Assembly: GCA_023405815.1 (NCBI GenBank)
Contig: JAEXXM010000001.1
Span: forward strand, 1-59,848
From: Pseudomonadota bacterium
GTDB taxonomy: Bacteria > Pseudomonadota > Alphaproteobacteria > Rhizobiales > Hyphomicrobiaceae
DNA: 59,848 bases
Reading direction: 5' to 3'
Shown: piece by piece, positions 25,320-34,744 of the stretch
How the letters are laid out: each line of letters starts with the position of its first letter
How positions within the stretch are numbered: the stretch's first letter is position 1
Notes under the pieces: model-generated
Told to the model about the DNA's origin: nothing
Database searches by the model: none
The model's input: the letters and a program-made list of their open reading frames with translations, nothing else
Made by a program: the position numbers and the translations under genes

Positions 25320-27134
25320 CTAGCTCTTCACCTTCACGTAACTGCCGGGCGCGTCCTCGACGGTGCCCAGATGCTCGCCCGGATCACGCGGTACGGTCCA
25401 TTCGCCTGAATGCTCGTGCAGCCACTCGGCCCACAGCGGCCACCACGAGCCGGGATGCTCCTTCGCCGTCGCGAGCCATGCTTCCAGCGTCTTGGCGCCG
25501 CGCTTTCCGCCCGTCCAGTACTGGTACTTGACCTTCTCCGGCGGGTTGACGACGCCGGCGATGTGCCCCGAGCCCGACAGCACGAACTCGACGTCGCCGC
25601 CGAACTTTTGCGCGCCTTCGTAGACCGACTTCGCCGGCGCGATGTGGTCCTCCTTGGTGGCGAGCTCGAACACCGGTACCTTCACCTTGCGCATGTCGAG
25701 CCGCGTTCCTGCGATGGTGAGCTCGCCCTTGGCAAGCCGGTTGGCGTTGTAGAACTCGCGCAGATAATAGTTGTGGTTCGCCGCCGCCATGCGCGTCGAG
25801 TCCTGGTTCCAGTAGAGCAGGTCGAACGGGAACGGCTTCTTGCCCAGAAGATAGTTGTTGACGATGTACGGCCAGATGAGGTCGCGCGGGCGCAGCATGT
25901 TGAACACGTTCGCCATGCGCGAGCCGTCGAGATAGCCGCGCTCGCTCATCAGCTCATTCAGCGCCTCGAGCTGCTCCTCGTCGGTGAACAGCAAAAGGTC
26001 GCCCGCGTAGGTGAAGTCGATCTGCGTCGCAAGGAAGCTCGCCGAGTTGACCAGCTCCTCCCCGCGCGCGGCGAGATAGGCGAGCGTCGTGGCCAAGAGC
26101 GTGCCGCCGACGCAGTAGCCGGTGACGTTGATCTTATCGACGCCTGTCTCGCGCTTCACCGCATCCGCGGCGGTGAGGATGCCCTCCTGCATGTAGTCCT
26201 CGAAGGACTTGTGCGAGAGGTTAGCGTCCGGGTTCACCCACGAGATGATGTAGACCGTGAGGCCCTGGTCGACGAGGAACTTGATGAGGCTCTTCGCCGG
26301 CGTCAGGTCGAGGATGTAGAACTTGTTGATCCACGGCGGCACGATCAGCAGCGGGATCTCGCGCACCTTGTCGGTCGACGGCGCGTATTGGATGAGCTGG
26401 AAGATGTCGTTCTGATAGACGACCTTGCCCGGCGTCGTGGCGAGGTTGCGCCCCACCTCGAATGCCGTGGCGTCGGTCTGGCTGATCTTCAATAGATCGC
26501 CCGATTTCTTCATGTCCTCGGCGAGCAGCGACATGCCTTGCACGAGGTTTTCCGCATTCGTCGCCAGCGTCTCGCGCAGCACTTCCGGATTCGTCAGCGG
26601 GAAGTTCGACGGCGACAGCGCGCTCGCCACCTGCCGCAGGTAGAACTCTGCGCGCTGGCGCGTCTTGCCCTCGAGGCCCTCGGTCTTCTCCAGCATGTCC
26701 TCGGCCCATCTCGAGGTGAGGAGGTAGGCCTGCTTCCAGAAATCGAAATAAGGGTTCGCCGTCCACTCCGGGTCCTTGAAGCGGTTGTCGCCCGGCTCCG
26801 GCTCGGCGACCGGCGCCACCTCCTCGCCGAACATGCGCCGCACGGTGTTATTCCACAGCTCCGCGTAGGAGCGCAGCAGCGTGCCCTGTGCCTCGGCGAA
26901 GCGCGCCGGATCCGCGAGCCACTGCCGGGCGAGGTCCGACATCGTGTTCGTCGCCTCGGTGACCTCGGTCGCGGCCGAGTAGGGGCCCATCTTCGCGTCG
27001 TTGCGCTCGATGAACTCGGTGAGCACGTTGCCACCCTGTTCGAACAGGCGCAAAAGGTTGCGCGCCAGCTCCTCCGCATTGACGGTCTGGAACGGAAGCT
27101 GGTCGGCGTCGGCTTCTGGCTTAGGCTTGGACAT
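25320..27134 (-). CDS. phaC: Class I poly(3-hydroxyalkanoate) synthase
   Basis: The 604-aa enzyme starts at MSKPKPEADADQLP; the frame to 27311 adds 59 unlike residues. It has the PhaC N-terminal domain and an alpha/beta hydrolase core with the modified lipase box GYCVGG (catalytic Cys), the Asp in KEDHIAPA and the His in SGSGHIAGVV, plus PPWINKFYILDL. The size fits class I, acting alone without PhaE. It polymerises hydroxyacyl-CoA on granules. No phaA, phaB, phasin or phaR is next to it. Confidence 0.96.
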   Translation of the reverse strand: MSKPKPEADADQLPFQTVNAEELARNLLRLFEQGGNVLTEFIERNDAKMGPYSAATEVTEATNTMSDLARQWLADPARFAEAQGTLLRSYAELWNNTVRRMFGEEVAPVAEPEPGDNRFKDPEWTANPYFDFWKQAYLLTSRWAEDMLEKTEGLEGKTRQRAEFYLRQVASALSPSNFPLTNPEVLRETLATNAENLVQGMSLLAEDMKKSGDLLKISQTDATAFEVGRNLATTPGKVVYQNDIFQLIQYAPSTDKVREIPLLIVPPWINKFYILDLTPAKSLIKFLVDQGLTVYIISWVNPDANLSHKSFEDYMQEGILTAADAVKRETGVDKINVTGYCVGGTLLATTLAYLAARGEELVNSASFLATQIDFTYAGDLLLFTDEEQLEALNELMSERGYLDGSRMANVFNMLRPRDLIWPYIVNNYLLGKKPFPFDLLYWNQDSTRMAAANHNYYLREFYNANRLAKGELTIAGTRLDMRKVKVPVFELATKEDHIAPAKSVYEGAQKFGGDVEFVLSGSGHIAGVVNPPEKVKYQYWTGGKRGAKTLEAWLATAKEHPGSWWPLWAEWLHEHSGEWTVPRDPGEHLGTVEDAPGSYVKVKS

Positions 27135-27305
27135 CGTAACCTTAAACGGTTTGCGGCCTATGGCGGCCGAGTATCCATTGTATGCCAAGGTTTTGCGACA
27201 TTGCGCGGGCAGTGTCACCTGATCGTGTGGACAATATACTCCCCGAAGACGCGCGGGAGTGCAGTGCAAGTGCCAAGTTCGGGTCCGGTGCAGTGGGGTA
27301 GCGGC

Positions 27306-27557
27306 ATGCATTCTATGCCAGTGCAGAAGGGCGGCAACAGCCGCCGGCTTGTCGGCGTGCGCGTGGCAACCCTCGCTGTTCTGGTCACCCTCGGTGGCTG
27401 CGCCTCCGGCATCCAGACCCCGCTGCCGGATCTGCCGACGACGCCCATCTCGTCATCGATGTCGCAGCAGGACCGACAGAAGGCGGTGGATGAGCTGGAG
27501 CAAGCTGGCCGCACGCACGAGGAAGCAGCGGAGAAACAGATCGAAAGTTCACGCTGA
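27306..27557 (+). CDS. Small lipoprotein
   Basis: The 83-aa product starts at the ATG at 27306 (an ATG at 27315 is also possible). It has a short basic region, a hydrophobic stretch (VATLAVLVTLGG) and the lipobox LGGC at about residues 28-31, so it is likely a lipoprotein. The mature part is short and charged (QQDRQKAVDELEQAGRTHEEAAEKQIE), probably helical. It precedes the aminotransferase gene on the same strand. Function unknown. Confidence 0.75.
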   Translation: MHSMPVQKGGNSRRLVGVRVATLAVLVTLGGCASGIQTPLPDLPTTPISSSMSQQDRQKAVDELEQAGRTHEEAAEKQIESSR

Positions 27558-27732
27558 TAAGCGACTTGCTCCCGGTAGCGGGCTGGACGGGGGGTGTCGC
27601 CAGGGCGTAAACACGGGGACCCGGACGGGCGAGGCGCGCAGCGCCGAGCATTCTGCCCGCCGTCCGCGCCCATTGACCCGTCCAACCCGGTATCACGTCG
27701 AGCCCACCACCACGTCGAGAAAGAGGCGTCCC

Positions 27733-28959
27733 GTGCACGAGGACTTCCACCGTATCAAGCGTTTGCCCCCCTATGTCTTTGCCGAGGTCAACCGGCTCAA
27801 GGCAGCGGCACGCGCCCGCGGCGCCGACATCATCGATCTCGGCATGGGCAATCCCGACCTGCCGACTCCGCAGCACATCGTCGACAAGCTGGTCGAGACG
27901 GTCTCGAAGCCCCGCACCCACCGATATTCGGCGTCGAAGGGCATCCCCGGACTGCGCCGCGCCCAGGCCGCCTACTACGAGCGCCGCTTCGGCGTGAAGC
28001 TCGACCCCGAGACCCAGATCGTCGCCACTTTGGGCTCGAAGGAAGGCTTCGCCAACATGGCGCAGGCGATCACCGCTCCGGGCGACGTCATCCTGGTGCC
28101 GAACCCGACCTACCCGATCCACGAGTTCGGCTTCCTGTTGTCGGGCGCTGCCATCCGCCATCTGCCGGCTTCCACGGGCGCCGAGTTCCTGCGCCTCGTC
28201 GAGCACGCCTGCCGGCACTCGATTCCGAAGCCCCTGGCTCTGGTGCTGTCGTATCCGTCGAACCCGACCGCCATGGTCGCCGATCTCGAATTCTACAAGG
28301 ATGCCGTGGCGCTGGCGAAGAAGCTCGATCTGATCCTGTTGTCCGACATCGCCTACGCCGAGATCTACTTCGACGACGATCCGCCGCCGTCCATTCTACA
28401 GGTTCCAGGCGCCATCGATGTCGCGGTGGAGTTCACCTCGCTGTCAAAGACCTACAACATGCCCGGCTGGCGGATGGGCTTTGCCGTCGGCAACGAGCGG
28501 CTGATTGCGGCGCTCGCGCGTGTGAAGTCTTACCTCGACTATGGCGCCTTCACGCCGATCCAGGTCGCTGCGTCTGCCGCGCTCAATGGCCCGCAGGACT
28601 GCGTCGACGAGATTCGCGCCACCTACAAGGCGCGCCGCGACTGCCTCGTTGAATCGTTCGGCCGCGCCGGCTTCCCCATCCCCCCGCCGCCTGCGACCAT
28701 GTTCGCCTGGGCGCCGGTGCCCGAGCCCTTCAAACAGATCGGTTCTGTCGAGTTCGCCAAGCTGTTGATCGAGAAGGCGAGCGTCGCCGTCTCCCCGGGC
28801 GTCGGCTTCGGCGAGTACGGCGAGGGCTTTATCCGCATCGCCTTGGTGGAGAACGAGCACCGCATTCGGCAAGCGGCGAGGAATATCAAAAAGTTCCTCG
28901 CCCAGGCTCCGGAAACGATGCATAACGTGATCCCGATTCAGCAAAAAGCCAGCCGCTAA
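27733..28959 (+). CDS. Aminotransferase class I/II, AlaC-like
   Basis: The 408-aa fold-type I PLP enzyme has GMGNPDLPTP, YPSNPTAMVADL, and the PLP lysine in SLSKTYNMPGWRMGFAVG. The start is a GTG at 27733 with AGAGG 6 bases upstream; the open frame to 27259 is not used. It resembles AlaC/YfdZ, the glutamate-pyruvate aminotransferase of E. coli; an LL-diaminopimelate aminotransferase activity cannot be excluded. It heads the block with hom, glpX and recJ, an order common in Hyphomicrobiales, which suggests one transcription unit. Confidence 0.92.
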   Translation: MHEDFHRIKRLPPYVFAEVNRLKAAARARGADIIDLGMGNPDLPTPQHIVDKLVETVSKPRTHRYSASKGIPGLRRAQAAYYERRFGVKLDPETQIVATLGSKEGFANMAQAITAPGDVILVPNPTYPIHEFGFLLSGAAIRHLPASTGAEFLRLVEHACRHSIPKPLALVLSYPSNPTAMVADLEFYKDAVALAKKLDLILLSDIAYAEIYFDDDPPPSILQVPGAIDVAVEFTSLSKTYNMPGWRMGFAVGNERLIAALARVKSYLDYGAFTPIQVAASAALNGPQDCVDEIRATYKARRDCLVESFGRAGFPIPPPPATMFAWAPVPEPFKQIGSVEFAKLLIEKASVAVSPGVGFGEYGEGFIRIALVENEHRIRQAARNIKKFLAQAPETMHNVIPIQQKASR

Positions 28960-28973
28960 CCCTCCGCGTTCCA

Positions 28974-30317
28974 ATGCAAAAACCTCTGACCCTGGGCATT
29001 GCCGGCCTTGGCAACGTCGGTGCTGGCCTGATCGAGCTGCTCCGGGTGCACAAGGACAGATTCACCGAGCGCGCTGGGCGCCCCGTCGAGATCGTCGGCG
29101 TGTCGGCCCGATCGCGCCAGAAGAGCCGCGGCGTCGATACGTGCGGCCTCAAGTGGTTCGACGATCCCGTCGCCCTCGCCAAGGATCCCTCTGTCGACGT
29201 CTTCGTTGAGCTGATCGGTGGCTCCGACGGCATCGCCAAGGAGGCGGTCGAGTCTGCGCTTGACGCCGGCAAGCACGTCGTCACCGCCAACAAGGCGCTG
29301 CTCGCCAATCACGGCGTCAAGCTCGCCAAGCTCGCCGAGGAGAAGGGCGTCGCCCTGAATTTCGAGGCCGCAGTCGCCGGCGGCATCCCTGTCATCAAGA
29401 CGCTGCGTGAATCTCTCGCCGTCAACGAGGTCCGCCGCGTCTATGGCATCTTGAACGGCACCTGCAATTACATCCTCTCGTCCATGACGGACCAGGATCG
29501 CTCCTTCTCCGCGGCACTGATGGAGGCCCAGGAGCTGGGCTATGCCGAGGCAGACCCCACCTTCGACATTGGCGGCTTCGATACGGCGCACAAGCTCGCC
29601 ATCCTCGCCAGCCTTGCCTTCGGCACCGAGATCAACTTCGAGCAGATCTACGTCGAGGGCATCCAGTCGATCACCGAGGCCGACATCGATGCGGCCAACG
29701 ACATGGGCTATTGCATCAAGCTCCTGGGCGTTGCCGCACGCACCGAGACCGGCATCGAGGCGCGCGTCCACCCGGCGATGGTGCCGGAGGAATCCGCCAT
29801 CGCCGAGGTCTGGGGCGCCACCAACGCCGTGGCGATCGACGCCGACTTCTGCTCGAGCCTGCTGCTCATCGGCCCTGGCGCCGGCGGACGCGCCACCGCC
29901 TCGTCCGTCGCCGCCGACATCCTCGACATTGCACGCGGCGTGGTTATGCCGCCGCTTATCACCCCGTCAAAGCGCCTGAAGCCCTACGTCAAGTCGAAGC
30001 TGAGCGCCCATCACGGCGCCTACTACGTGCGCCTTTCCGTATATGATCAGCCGGGCGCCATGGCCGCCATCGCCAAGCGCATCGGCGATCGCAACGTGTC
30101 GATCGAGAGCATCGTGCAGCGTCGCCCGCGCTCGGCGCCTCCGGGCATGGCGACGCGGCATAAGCCTGGCGCACCCGCGGTCGTCGTGATCATCACGCAT
30201 GAGACGACCGAGGAAGCGATCCGCGAGGCCGTCGAGGCCATCGAGAAGGACGGCAAGGTTTCCGAGCGGCCTCAGGTGATCCGCATCGAGAAGCTTGACG
30301 AAGGCGAAGGCAACTAG
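28974..30317 (+). CDS. hom: Homoserine dehydrogenase
   Basis: The 447-aa protein has the NAD(P)-binding GIAGLGNVGAGLIELL at the N-terminus, the catalytic core with VAGGIPVIKTLRE and ILNGTCNYIL, EADPTFDIGGFD, and a C-terminal ACT domain (about residues 360-440, YVRLSVYDQPGAMAAIAKR) that normally confers feedback inhibition by threonine. It reduces aspartate semialdehyde to homoserine for threonine and methionine synthesis. It lies 14 bases after the aminotransferase and 18 before glpX. Confidence 0.96.
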   Translation: MQKPLTLGIAGLGNVGAGLIELLRVHKDRFTERAGRPVEIVGVSARSRQKSRGVDTCGLKWFDDPVALAKDPSVDVFVELIGGSDGIAKEAVESALDAGKHVVTANKALLANHGVKLAKLAEEKGVALNFEAAVAGGIPVIKTLRESLAVNEVRRVYGILNGTCNYILSSMTDQDRSFSAALMEAQELGYAEADPTFDIGGFDTAHKLAILASLAFGTEINFEQIYVEGIQSITEADIDAANDMGYCIKLLGVAARTETGIEARVHPAMVPEESAIAEVWGATNAVAIDADFCSSLLLIGPGAGGRATASSVAADILDIARGVVMPPLITPSKRLKPYVKSKLSAHHGAYYVRLSVYDQPGAMAAIAKRIGDRNVSIESIVQRRPRSAPPGMATRHKPGAPAVVVIITHETTEEAIREAVEAIEKDGKVSERPQVIRIEKLDEGEGN

Positions 30318-30335
30318 CCGGGGGAGGATGGGACC

Positions 30336-31322
30336 ATGGCAGGCGACAGCAAGACGGGTCTCGACCGGACGCTCGTCCTCGAGGTGACGCGCGTCACCGA
30401 GGCGGCGGCCATCGCCGCGGCGCGCTTGCGCGGACGCGGCGCCGAAAAGGCCGCCGACAAGGCCGCCGTCGACGCCATGCGCAGAGAGCTCGCCAACCTG
30501 CCGATCCGCGGCACCGTGGTCATCGGCGAGGGCGAGATGGACGAGGCGCCGATGCTCTACATCGGCGAGAAGGTCGGCTCGGGCGAGGGCCCAGAGGTCG
30601 ATATCGCCGTTGATCCGCTCGAGGGCACGACCATTTGCGCCAAGGCGATGCCGAACGCGCTTGCCGTGCTTGCGATGTCCGAGCGCGGCGGCCTCCTGCA
30701 CGCGCCCGACATGTACATGAACAAGATCGCCATCGGCCCCGGCTACGCGCCCGGCCTCGTCGATCTCGATGCTTCGCCCGCCGACAACATCAACGCTCTC
30801 GCCAAGGCGAAGGGCGTACCCGTCTCGGGGATCTGCGCCTGCATCCTCGATCGCCCGCGTCATGCCGAGCTCATCGCCGCGGTGCGCGCCGCCGGCGCCG
30901 GTGTCCAGCTCATCCCTGACGGCGACATCGCCGGCGTCATCTGGACTACCGATCCCGAGGAGACCGGCATCGACATCTACCTCGGCTCCGGAGGCGCGCC
31001 GGAAGGCGTGCTCGCCGCTGCTGCGCTGCGCTGCATCGGCGGCCAGATACAGGGCCGGCTGATGCCGGCCAACGACGAGGAGCGCGCCCGCGCCGCCGCC
31101 ATGGGCATCAAGGACATCAATCGCAAGTTCATGCTCGAGGACATGGCCTCCGGCGACGTGATCTTCTCCGCTGCCGGCGTGACGGGCGGATCGCTGCTCG
31201 ACGGCGTGCGCTTCCGCGGCGACTGCGCCGAGGTGGAATCGGTGACCATGCGCTCAAAGACCGGCACCGTGCGGCGCATCACCTCGATCATCCGCGACGT
31301 GGCGGCCCGCTACGGCGCTTGA
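30336..31322 (+). CDS. glpX: Fructose-1,6-bisphosphatase class II
   Basis: The 328-aa protein has the GlpX metal and substrate motifs GEGEMDEAPMLYIGE and DIAVDPLEGTTI, and later GGAPEGVLAAAALRC. It hydrolyses fructose-1,6-bisphosphate in gluconeogenesis and, where present, the Calvin cycle. GGGAGGA lies before the ATG. Its position directly after hom is typical of related genomes and says little about a shared pathway. Confidence 0.95.
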   Translation: MAGDSKTGLDRTLVLEVTRVTEAAAIAAARLRGRGAEKAADKAAVDAMRRELANLPIRGTVVIGEGEMDEAPMLYIGEKVGSGEGPEVDIAVDPLEGTTICAKAMPNALAVLAMSERGGLLHAPDMYMNKIAIGPGYAPGLVDLDASPADNINALAKAKGVPVSGICACILDRPRHAELIAAVRAAGAGVQLIPDGDIAGVIWTTDPEETGIDIYLGSGGAPEGVLAAAALRCIGGQIQGRLMPANDEERARAAAMGIKDINRKFMLEDMASGDVIFSAAGVTGGSLLDGVRFRGDCAEVESVTMRSKTGTVRRITSIIRDVAARYGA

Positions 31323-31415
31323 TCGCGCGCCTGGTAAAAGCTGCCTTGAACGAGTGCCATCCTTCCTCGACAATGGCCTCTCTTTGAAGGGCGCGGCTGC
31401 CAAGGGGGAGCGAGC

Positions 31416-31931
31416 GTGGACGAGCGCAACGTCGGCGGCTACTCGGTCACCTACGGCCGCGAGGAGATACAGGCGCCGGTCTACGTCGTTGCGCTGCTGT
31501 CCGCGGCGTTTCTGGCCGCGGCGATCGTCACCGGCAGCACGCTGTGGCTGGTGCTGGGCGTCGCCTCGGCAGGCATCGCCTATTACAACGTGCCCCTCAT
31601 CGAGCGCCGGCCTATCGTCGGCGCAAACCAGTACGGCATATTCATCCAGGGGCTCGGACTCATCCGCTGGAGCGCCATCGACAGCATCGAGCTGGTCGAG
31701 CTCGCGGTTCGTGCCAGCACCATCCACGAGCTGCAGATCGGCCTCAAGACGCGGCTGTCGAGCGCGTTGGTGGCCGATTGGCGCAAGCAGTCGTTCTGGC
31801 GCTCGCTCATGCGCCTTCCGTGGTCGATGGCACGCTCCAACGTGATCGGCGTCAACCTCGAGCCGTTCAACCAAGAGCCGGGGGAGATTCACCGCACGCT
31901 GCAGCGCCTCTGGCGCCACTACCGCAGCTAG
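31416..31931 (+). CDS. Small membrane protein with a PH-like C-terminal part
   Basis: The 171-aa product opens with GTG at 31416 (GGGGAG 5 bases upstream). Two adjacent hydrophobic segments occupy about residues 24-56, followed by a beta-rich soluble part (IQGLGLIRWSAIDSIELVEL) like bacterial PH-type (bPH2) domains. It sits between glpX and recJ and is probably co-transcribed with them. Function unknown; the PH-like call is an inference from pattern. Confidence 0.7.
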   Translation: MDERNVGGYSVTYGREEIQAPVYVVALLSAAFLAAAIVTGSTLWLVLGVASAGIAYYNVPLIERRPIVGANQYGIFIQGLGLIRWSAIDSIELVELAVRASTIHELQIGLKTRLSSALVADWRKQSFWRSLMRLPWSMARSNVIGVNLEPFNQEPGEIHRTLQRLWRHYRS

Positions 31932-32020
31932 CTGCACCTGTGGATAAATCGCCCGGCAGTATCGCCAACTCGACCGGGCAATGCTGAACTTCGCCCGAGG
32001 CGAATCAATCCGGGGGCAGC

Positions 32021-33856
32021 ATGGCGGGCGCAGCGCGCAAGCGACGGGACGATGCGGCGGGCGCCGCACCTTTCCTCGGCGTTGCGTCCTCGGCGCGCGG
32101 CCTCATGTGGCGCGAGCGGCTCGCGGGCGAGGTTCAGTTGCGCGCCGGCGCCATCAGCCAGCGCCACGGATTGCCCGAGTTGCTCGGCCGTGTGCTCGCG
32201 GCGCGCGGCATCGCCGTCGACGACGTCCCCGTGGTCCTCAATCCGACGCTCAAGGCGTTGATGCCCGACCCGAGCGCCGTGCGCGACATGGACGCCGCCG
32301 CCTCCCGCCTCGCCGACGCCATCGAGAAGCGCGAGCAGGTCGCCGTGTTCGGCGATTACGATGTCGACGGCGCGTCCTCGGCGGCGCTCATGGCGCGCTA
32401 TCTCGCTCACCACGGCATCGGCGCGCGTATCTACATTCCCGACCGGCTGTTCGAAGGATATGGCCCCAACGTCGCCGCCATCGAGGGATTGGTGAAGGAG
32501 GGCGCGCAGCTCATCGTCACCGTAGATTGCGGCACCACCAGCCGCGAGCCGCTGGTGGCGGCACGCGCGCTTTCCTGCGATGTCATAGTCATCGATCACC
32601 ACCAGGCCGACGAGTTGCTGCCGCCCGCGCGCGCCGTCGTCAATCCCAACCGCCAGGACGACGTCTCCGGCCTCGGTCATCTTTGTGCAGCCGGCGTCAG
32701 CTTTCTCGTCCTCGTCGCGACGACGCGCGAGTTGCGCCGCCGCGGCTTCTACGCCCGCGGCACCGCCGAGCCCGACCTCATGGCCGAGCTCGATCTCGTG
32801 GCGCTGGCGACCGTCGCCGACGTAGTGCCGCTGACCGGCCTCAACCGCGCCTTTGTCACCCAGGGCCTGCAGGTCATGCGCTGGCGCCGCAACAAGGGCC
32901 TCAAGGCGCTTACCGACGCCGCCGGCCTCAACGAGCCGCCGACGCCCTATCACCTGGGCTTCATCCTAGGACCGCGCATTAACGCCGGCGGCCGCATCGG
33001 CGATGCGGCGCTGGGCTCGCGCCTGCTCGCCGGCGAGGACGAGGTGGAGGCCGCGCGCATCGCCGCGTTGCTCGACCGGTTGAACAAGGAGCGCCGCGCG
33101 CTCGAGAAGCAGATGCTCGACGAGGCGCTGGCCCTGGCCGAGATCCGCCTCGCCGAGCGCCCCGACACCGCCGTGCTGCTGCTCGGCTCGCACACCTGGC
33201 ATAAGGGCGTCGTCGGTCTCGTCGCCAGCCGTCTGACCGAGCGCTTCCGTCTCCCCTCGTGCGTCATCGCCTGGAGCGAGGAGACCGGAGGGGAGGGCAC
33301 CGGATCGCTGCGCTCCGTCGCCGGCGCCGACATCGGCGGTGCCGTGCGTGCGGCGGTTGCCGCGGGACATCTCGTCAAGGGCGGCGGCCACGCGATGGCG
33401 GCCGGCCTCACTGTCACGCGCGACAAGATCGCCGCGCTCGAGGAGTTCCTGCACGGTGCGCTGAAGGACAGCTTGGGCCAGGCGCGCGAGCGTCACGCGC
33501 TCGAGATCGACGGCGCGTTGACGGCTGCGGGCGTCACCGACGAGCTGATCGATCTCATCGGCCGCGTCGGCCCTTACGGCCAGGGAAACCCCACGCCGCG
33601 TTTCGCCTTCCCGGCGACGCACGTGAAGTTCGCCAAGGTCGTCGGCGAGGCGCACGTGCGCTGCGTGCTGCAGTCGGCCGACGGCGCGCGGCTCGAGGGC
33701 ATCGCCTTTCGAGCCGCCGGCACGCCGCTCGGAGACATGCTGCTCGCCGCGGGCGGACTACCGCTGCACATTGCCGGCAGCGTCAAGCGCTCGGCGTTCA
33801 ATGGTCGCGAGCGCATCGAGGTGCACATCGAGGATGCGGCCGACCCGCGCAAATAG
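32021..33856 (+). CDS. recJ: Single-stranded-DNA-specific exonuclease RecJ
   Basis: The 611-aa protein has the DHH-family motifs: VFGDYDVDGASSAALM, YIPDRLFEGYG, IVTVDCGTTS, IVIDHHQAD and AAGVSFLVL, then the DHHA1 domain with GGGHAMAAG and an OB-like C-terminal part. RecJ degrades single-stranded DNA 5' to 3' in recombination and mismatch repair. Length matches the family. It closes the aminotransferase-hom-glpX block. Confidence 0.95.
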   Translation: MAGAARKRRDDAAGAAPFLGVASSARGLMWRERLAGEVQLRAGAISQRHGLPELLGRVLAARGIAVDDVPVVLNPTLKALMPDPSAVRDMDAAASRLADAIEKREQVAVFGDYDVDGASSAALMARYLAHHGIGARIYIPDRLFEGYGPNVAAIEGLVKEGAQLIVTVDCGTTSREPLVAARALSCDVIVIDHHQADELLPPARAVVNPNRQDDVSGLGHLCAAGVSFLVLVATTRELRRRGFYARGTAEPDLMAELDLVALATVADVVPLTGLNRAFVTQGLQVMRWRRNKGLKALTDAAGLNEPPTPYHLGFILGPRINAGGRIGDAALGSRLLAGEDEVEAARIAALLDRLNKERRALEKQMLDEALALAEIRLAERPDTAVLLLGSHTWHKGVVGLVASRLTERFRLPSCVIAWSEETGGEGTGSLRSVAGADIGGAVRAAVAAGHLVKGGGHAMAAGLTVTRDKIAALEEFLHGALKDSLGQARERHALEIDGALTAAGVTDELIDLIGRVGPYGQGNPTPRFAFPATHVKFAKVVGEAHVRCVLQSADGARLEGIAFRAAGTPLGDMLLAAGGLPLHIAGSVKRSAFNGRERIEVHIEDAADPRK

Positions 33857-33879
33857 GGGTGGCCGCGCGCTAGGCTGCC

Positions 33880-34044
33880 TTAGGTGGCGCTGTCGCGCCG
33901 TCCAAAGAGGCCCAGCACCACGACCGCGACGGCGACGCCGACGGCGCCGGGCACCAGGGTGCCCGGCCACAGGAAGTGGTCGATGAGGAAGACGGTGAAG
34001 AGGCCGGCGATAAGGCCGAGGACAATTCTGACGATGGGCTGCAT
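33880..34044 (-). CDS. 54-aa two-pass membrane protein
   Basis: The short frame MQPIVRIVLGLIAGLFTVFL..., ending DSAT, has AGGAG exactly 6 bases before the ATG. It holds two hydrophobic segments joined by WPGTLVPG and ends with a basic GLFGRRDS. The reading frame was accepted over two longer overlapping minus frames because those have Arg/Ser-rich noise composition and no ribosome binding site. Function unknown. Confidence 0.75.
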   Translation of the reverse strand: MQPIVRIVLGLIAGLFTVFLIDHFLWPGTLVPGAVGVAVAVVVLGLFGRRDSAT

Positions 34045-34141
34045 GGAGATCTCCTGCTGGCGTGTAAACGCGCAAAATCGCCCTTTGAGGGTCCCATTCT
34101 CCGCCCCGCCGGGCTGTACCCGATGAGACAGCCCGCCTCGC

Positions 34142-34170
34142 TTGCACGGGGCGGAAAACCCCCCTATACG
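34142..34170 (+). promoter_or_regulatory. Promoter of the tRNA-Glu gene
   Basis: TTGCAC (34142-34147) and TATACG (34165-34170) are separated by 17 bases, close to -35/-10 consensus. Transcription would begin a few bases before the tRNA at 34183. Confidence 0.55.
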
Positions 34171-34182
34171 GGTCCCCCTGCC

Positions 34183-34257
34183 GGTCCCTTCGTCTATCGG
34201 TTAGGACGCGAGATTTTCAATCTTGAAAGACGGGTTCGACTCCCGTAGGGACCGCCA
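34183..34257 (+). tRNA. tRNA-Glu (anticodon TTC)
   Basis: GGTCCCT pairs with AGGGACC to form the acceptor stem. The anticodon loop reads TTTTCAA with anticodon TTC, the T-arm has GGTTCGACTCC, and CCA is encoded at the 3' end. No integrase or repeated tRNA end was found beside it. Confidence 0.95.
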
Positions 34258-34407
34258 GAAATTTCAATAGTCCCGCCAACAGTATCGCTGTCGACTGAAG
34301 ATTCGACTTCGCGTGAGCAAGGCTCTATGAAGGTCGCATCATCGGCTACGATGCTCGGGCGCCGGTGACTAGGAGCTGGGTGCTCTTGCCTAAAAGCAGG
34401 AGGCTCA

Positions 34408-34650
34408 ATGGACGGCTCGGCGGACGACCTCGATCCCGTGCTCATCGGCAATATGGCAGCTGCCTTCGAGGCAGCCACGTCGCAGAGCGTCCCTCCGTGC
34501 GCCGACAATCCCGCCGCCCGCTTTGCGATAGCACGGCGGATCGTCAGCGCCGCACGTGCCGGCGAGCGCGATCGTCACAGATTGGAGCTGGCGGGCAGCT
34601 CGCAGACGGCGGCTGAGCAGTTGCCCATTGCACACCGCAGTTCCTCTTAG
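34408..34650 (+). CDS. Small helical protein of unknown function
   Basis: The 80-aa protein starts at an ATG with AGGAGG 4 bases upstream. The middle (ARFAIARRIVSAARAGERDRHRLEL) follows a pattern (AA-R-I--A--GERD--RL) that I associate with small rhizobial proteins. No signal peptide or membrane segment. Function unknown. Confidence 0.6.
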   Translation: MDGSADDLDPVLIGNMAAAFEAATSQSVPPCADNPAARFAIARRIVSAARAGERDRHRLELAGSSQTAAEQLPIAHRSSS

Positions 34651-34744
34651 ACGTAAAGATCCTTACCGATCACTTCGGTCGGGCTTGCATGGCTCGATTG
34701 CCCCTGCGATTTGCCGGCTATGCCATCCTCTGAAAGGAAACACC

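Noticed and set aside
31981..32982. 333-codon plus frame over recJ
   Set aside because: Arg-rich offset frame of recJ; the recJ motifs are in the other frame.
34183..34257. tRNA-Glu as an integration site
   Set aside because: No integrase and no duplicated tRNA 3' end were seen in the window.
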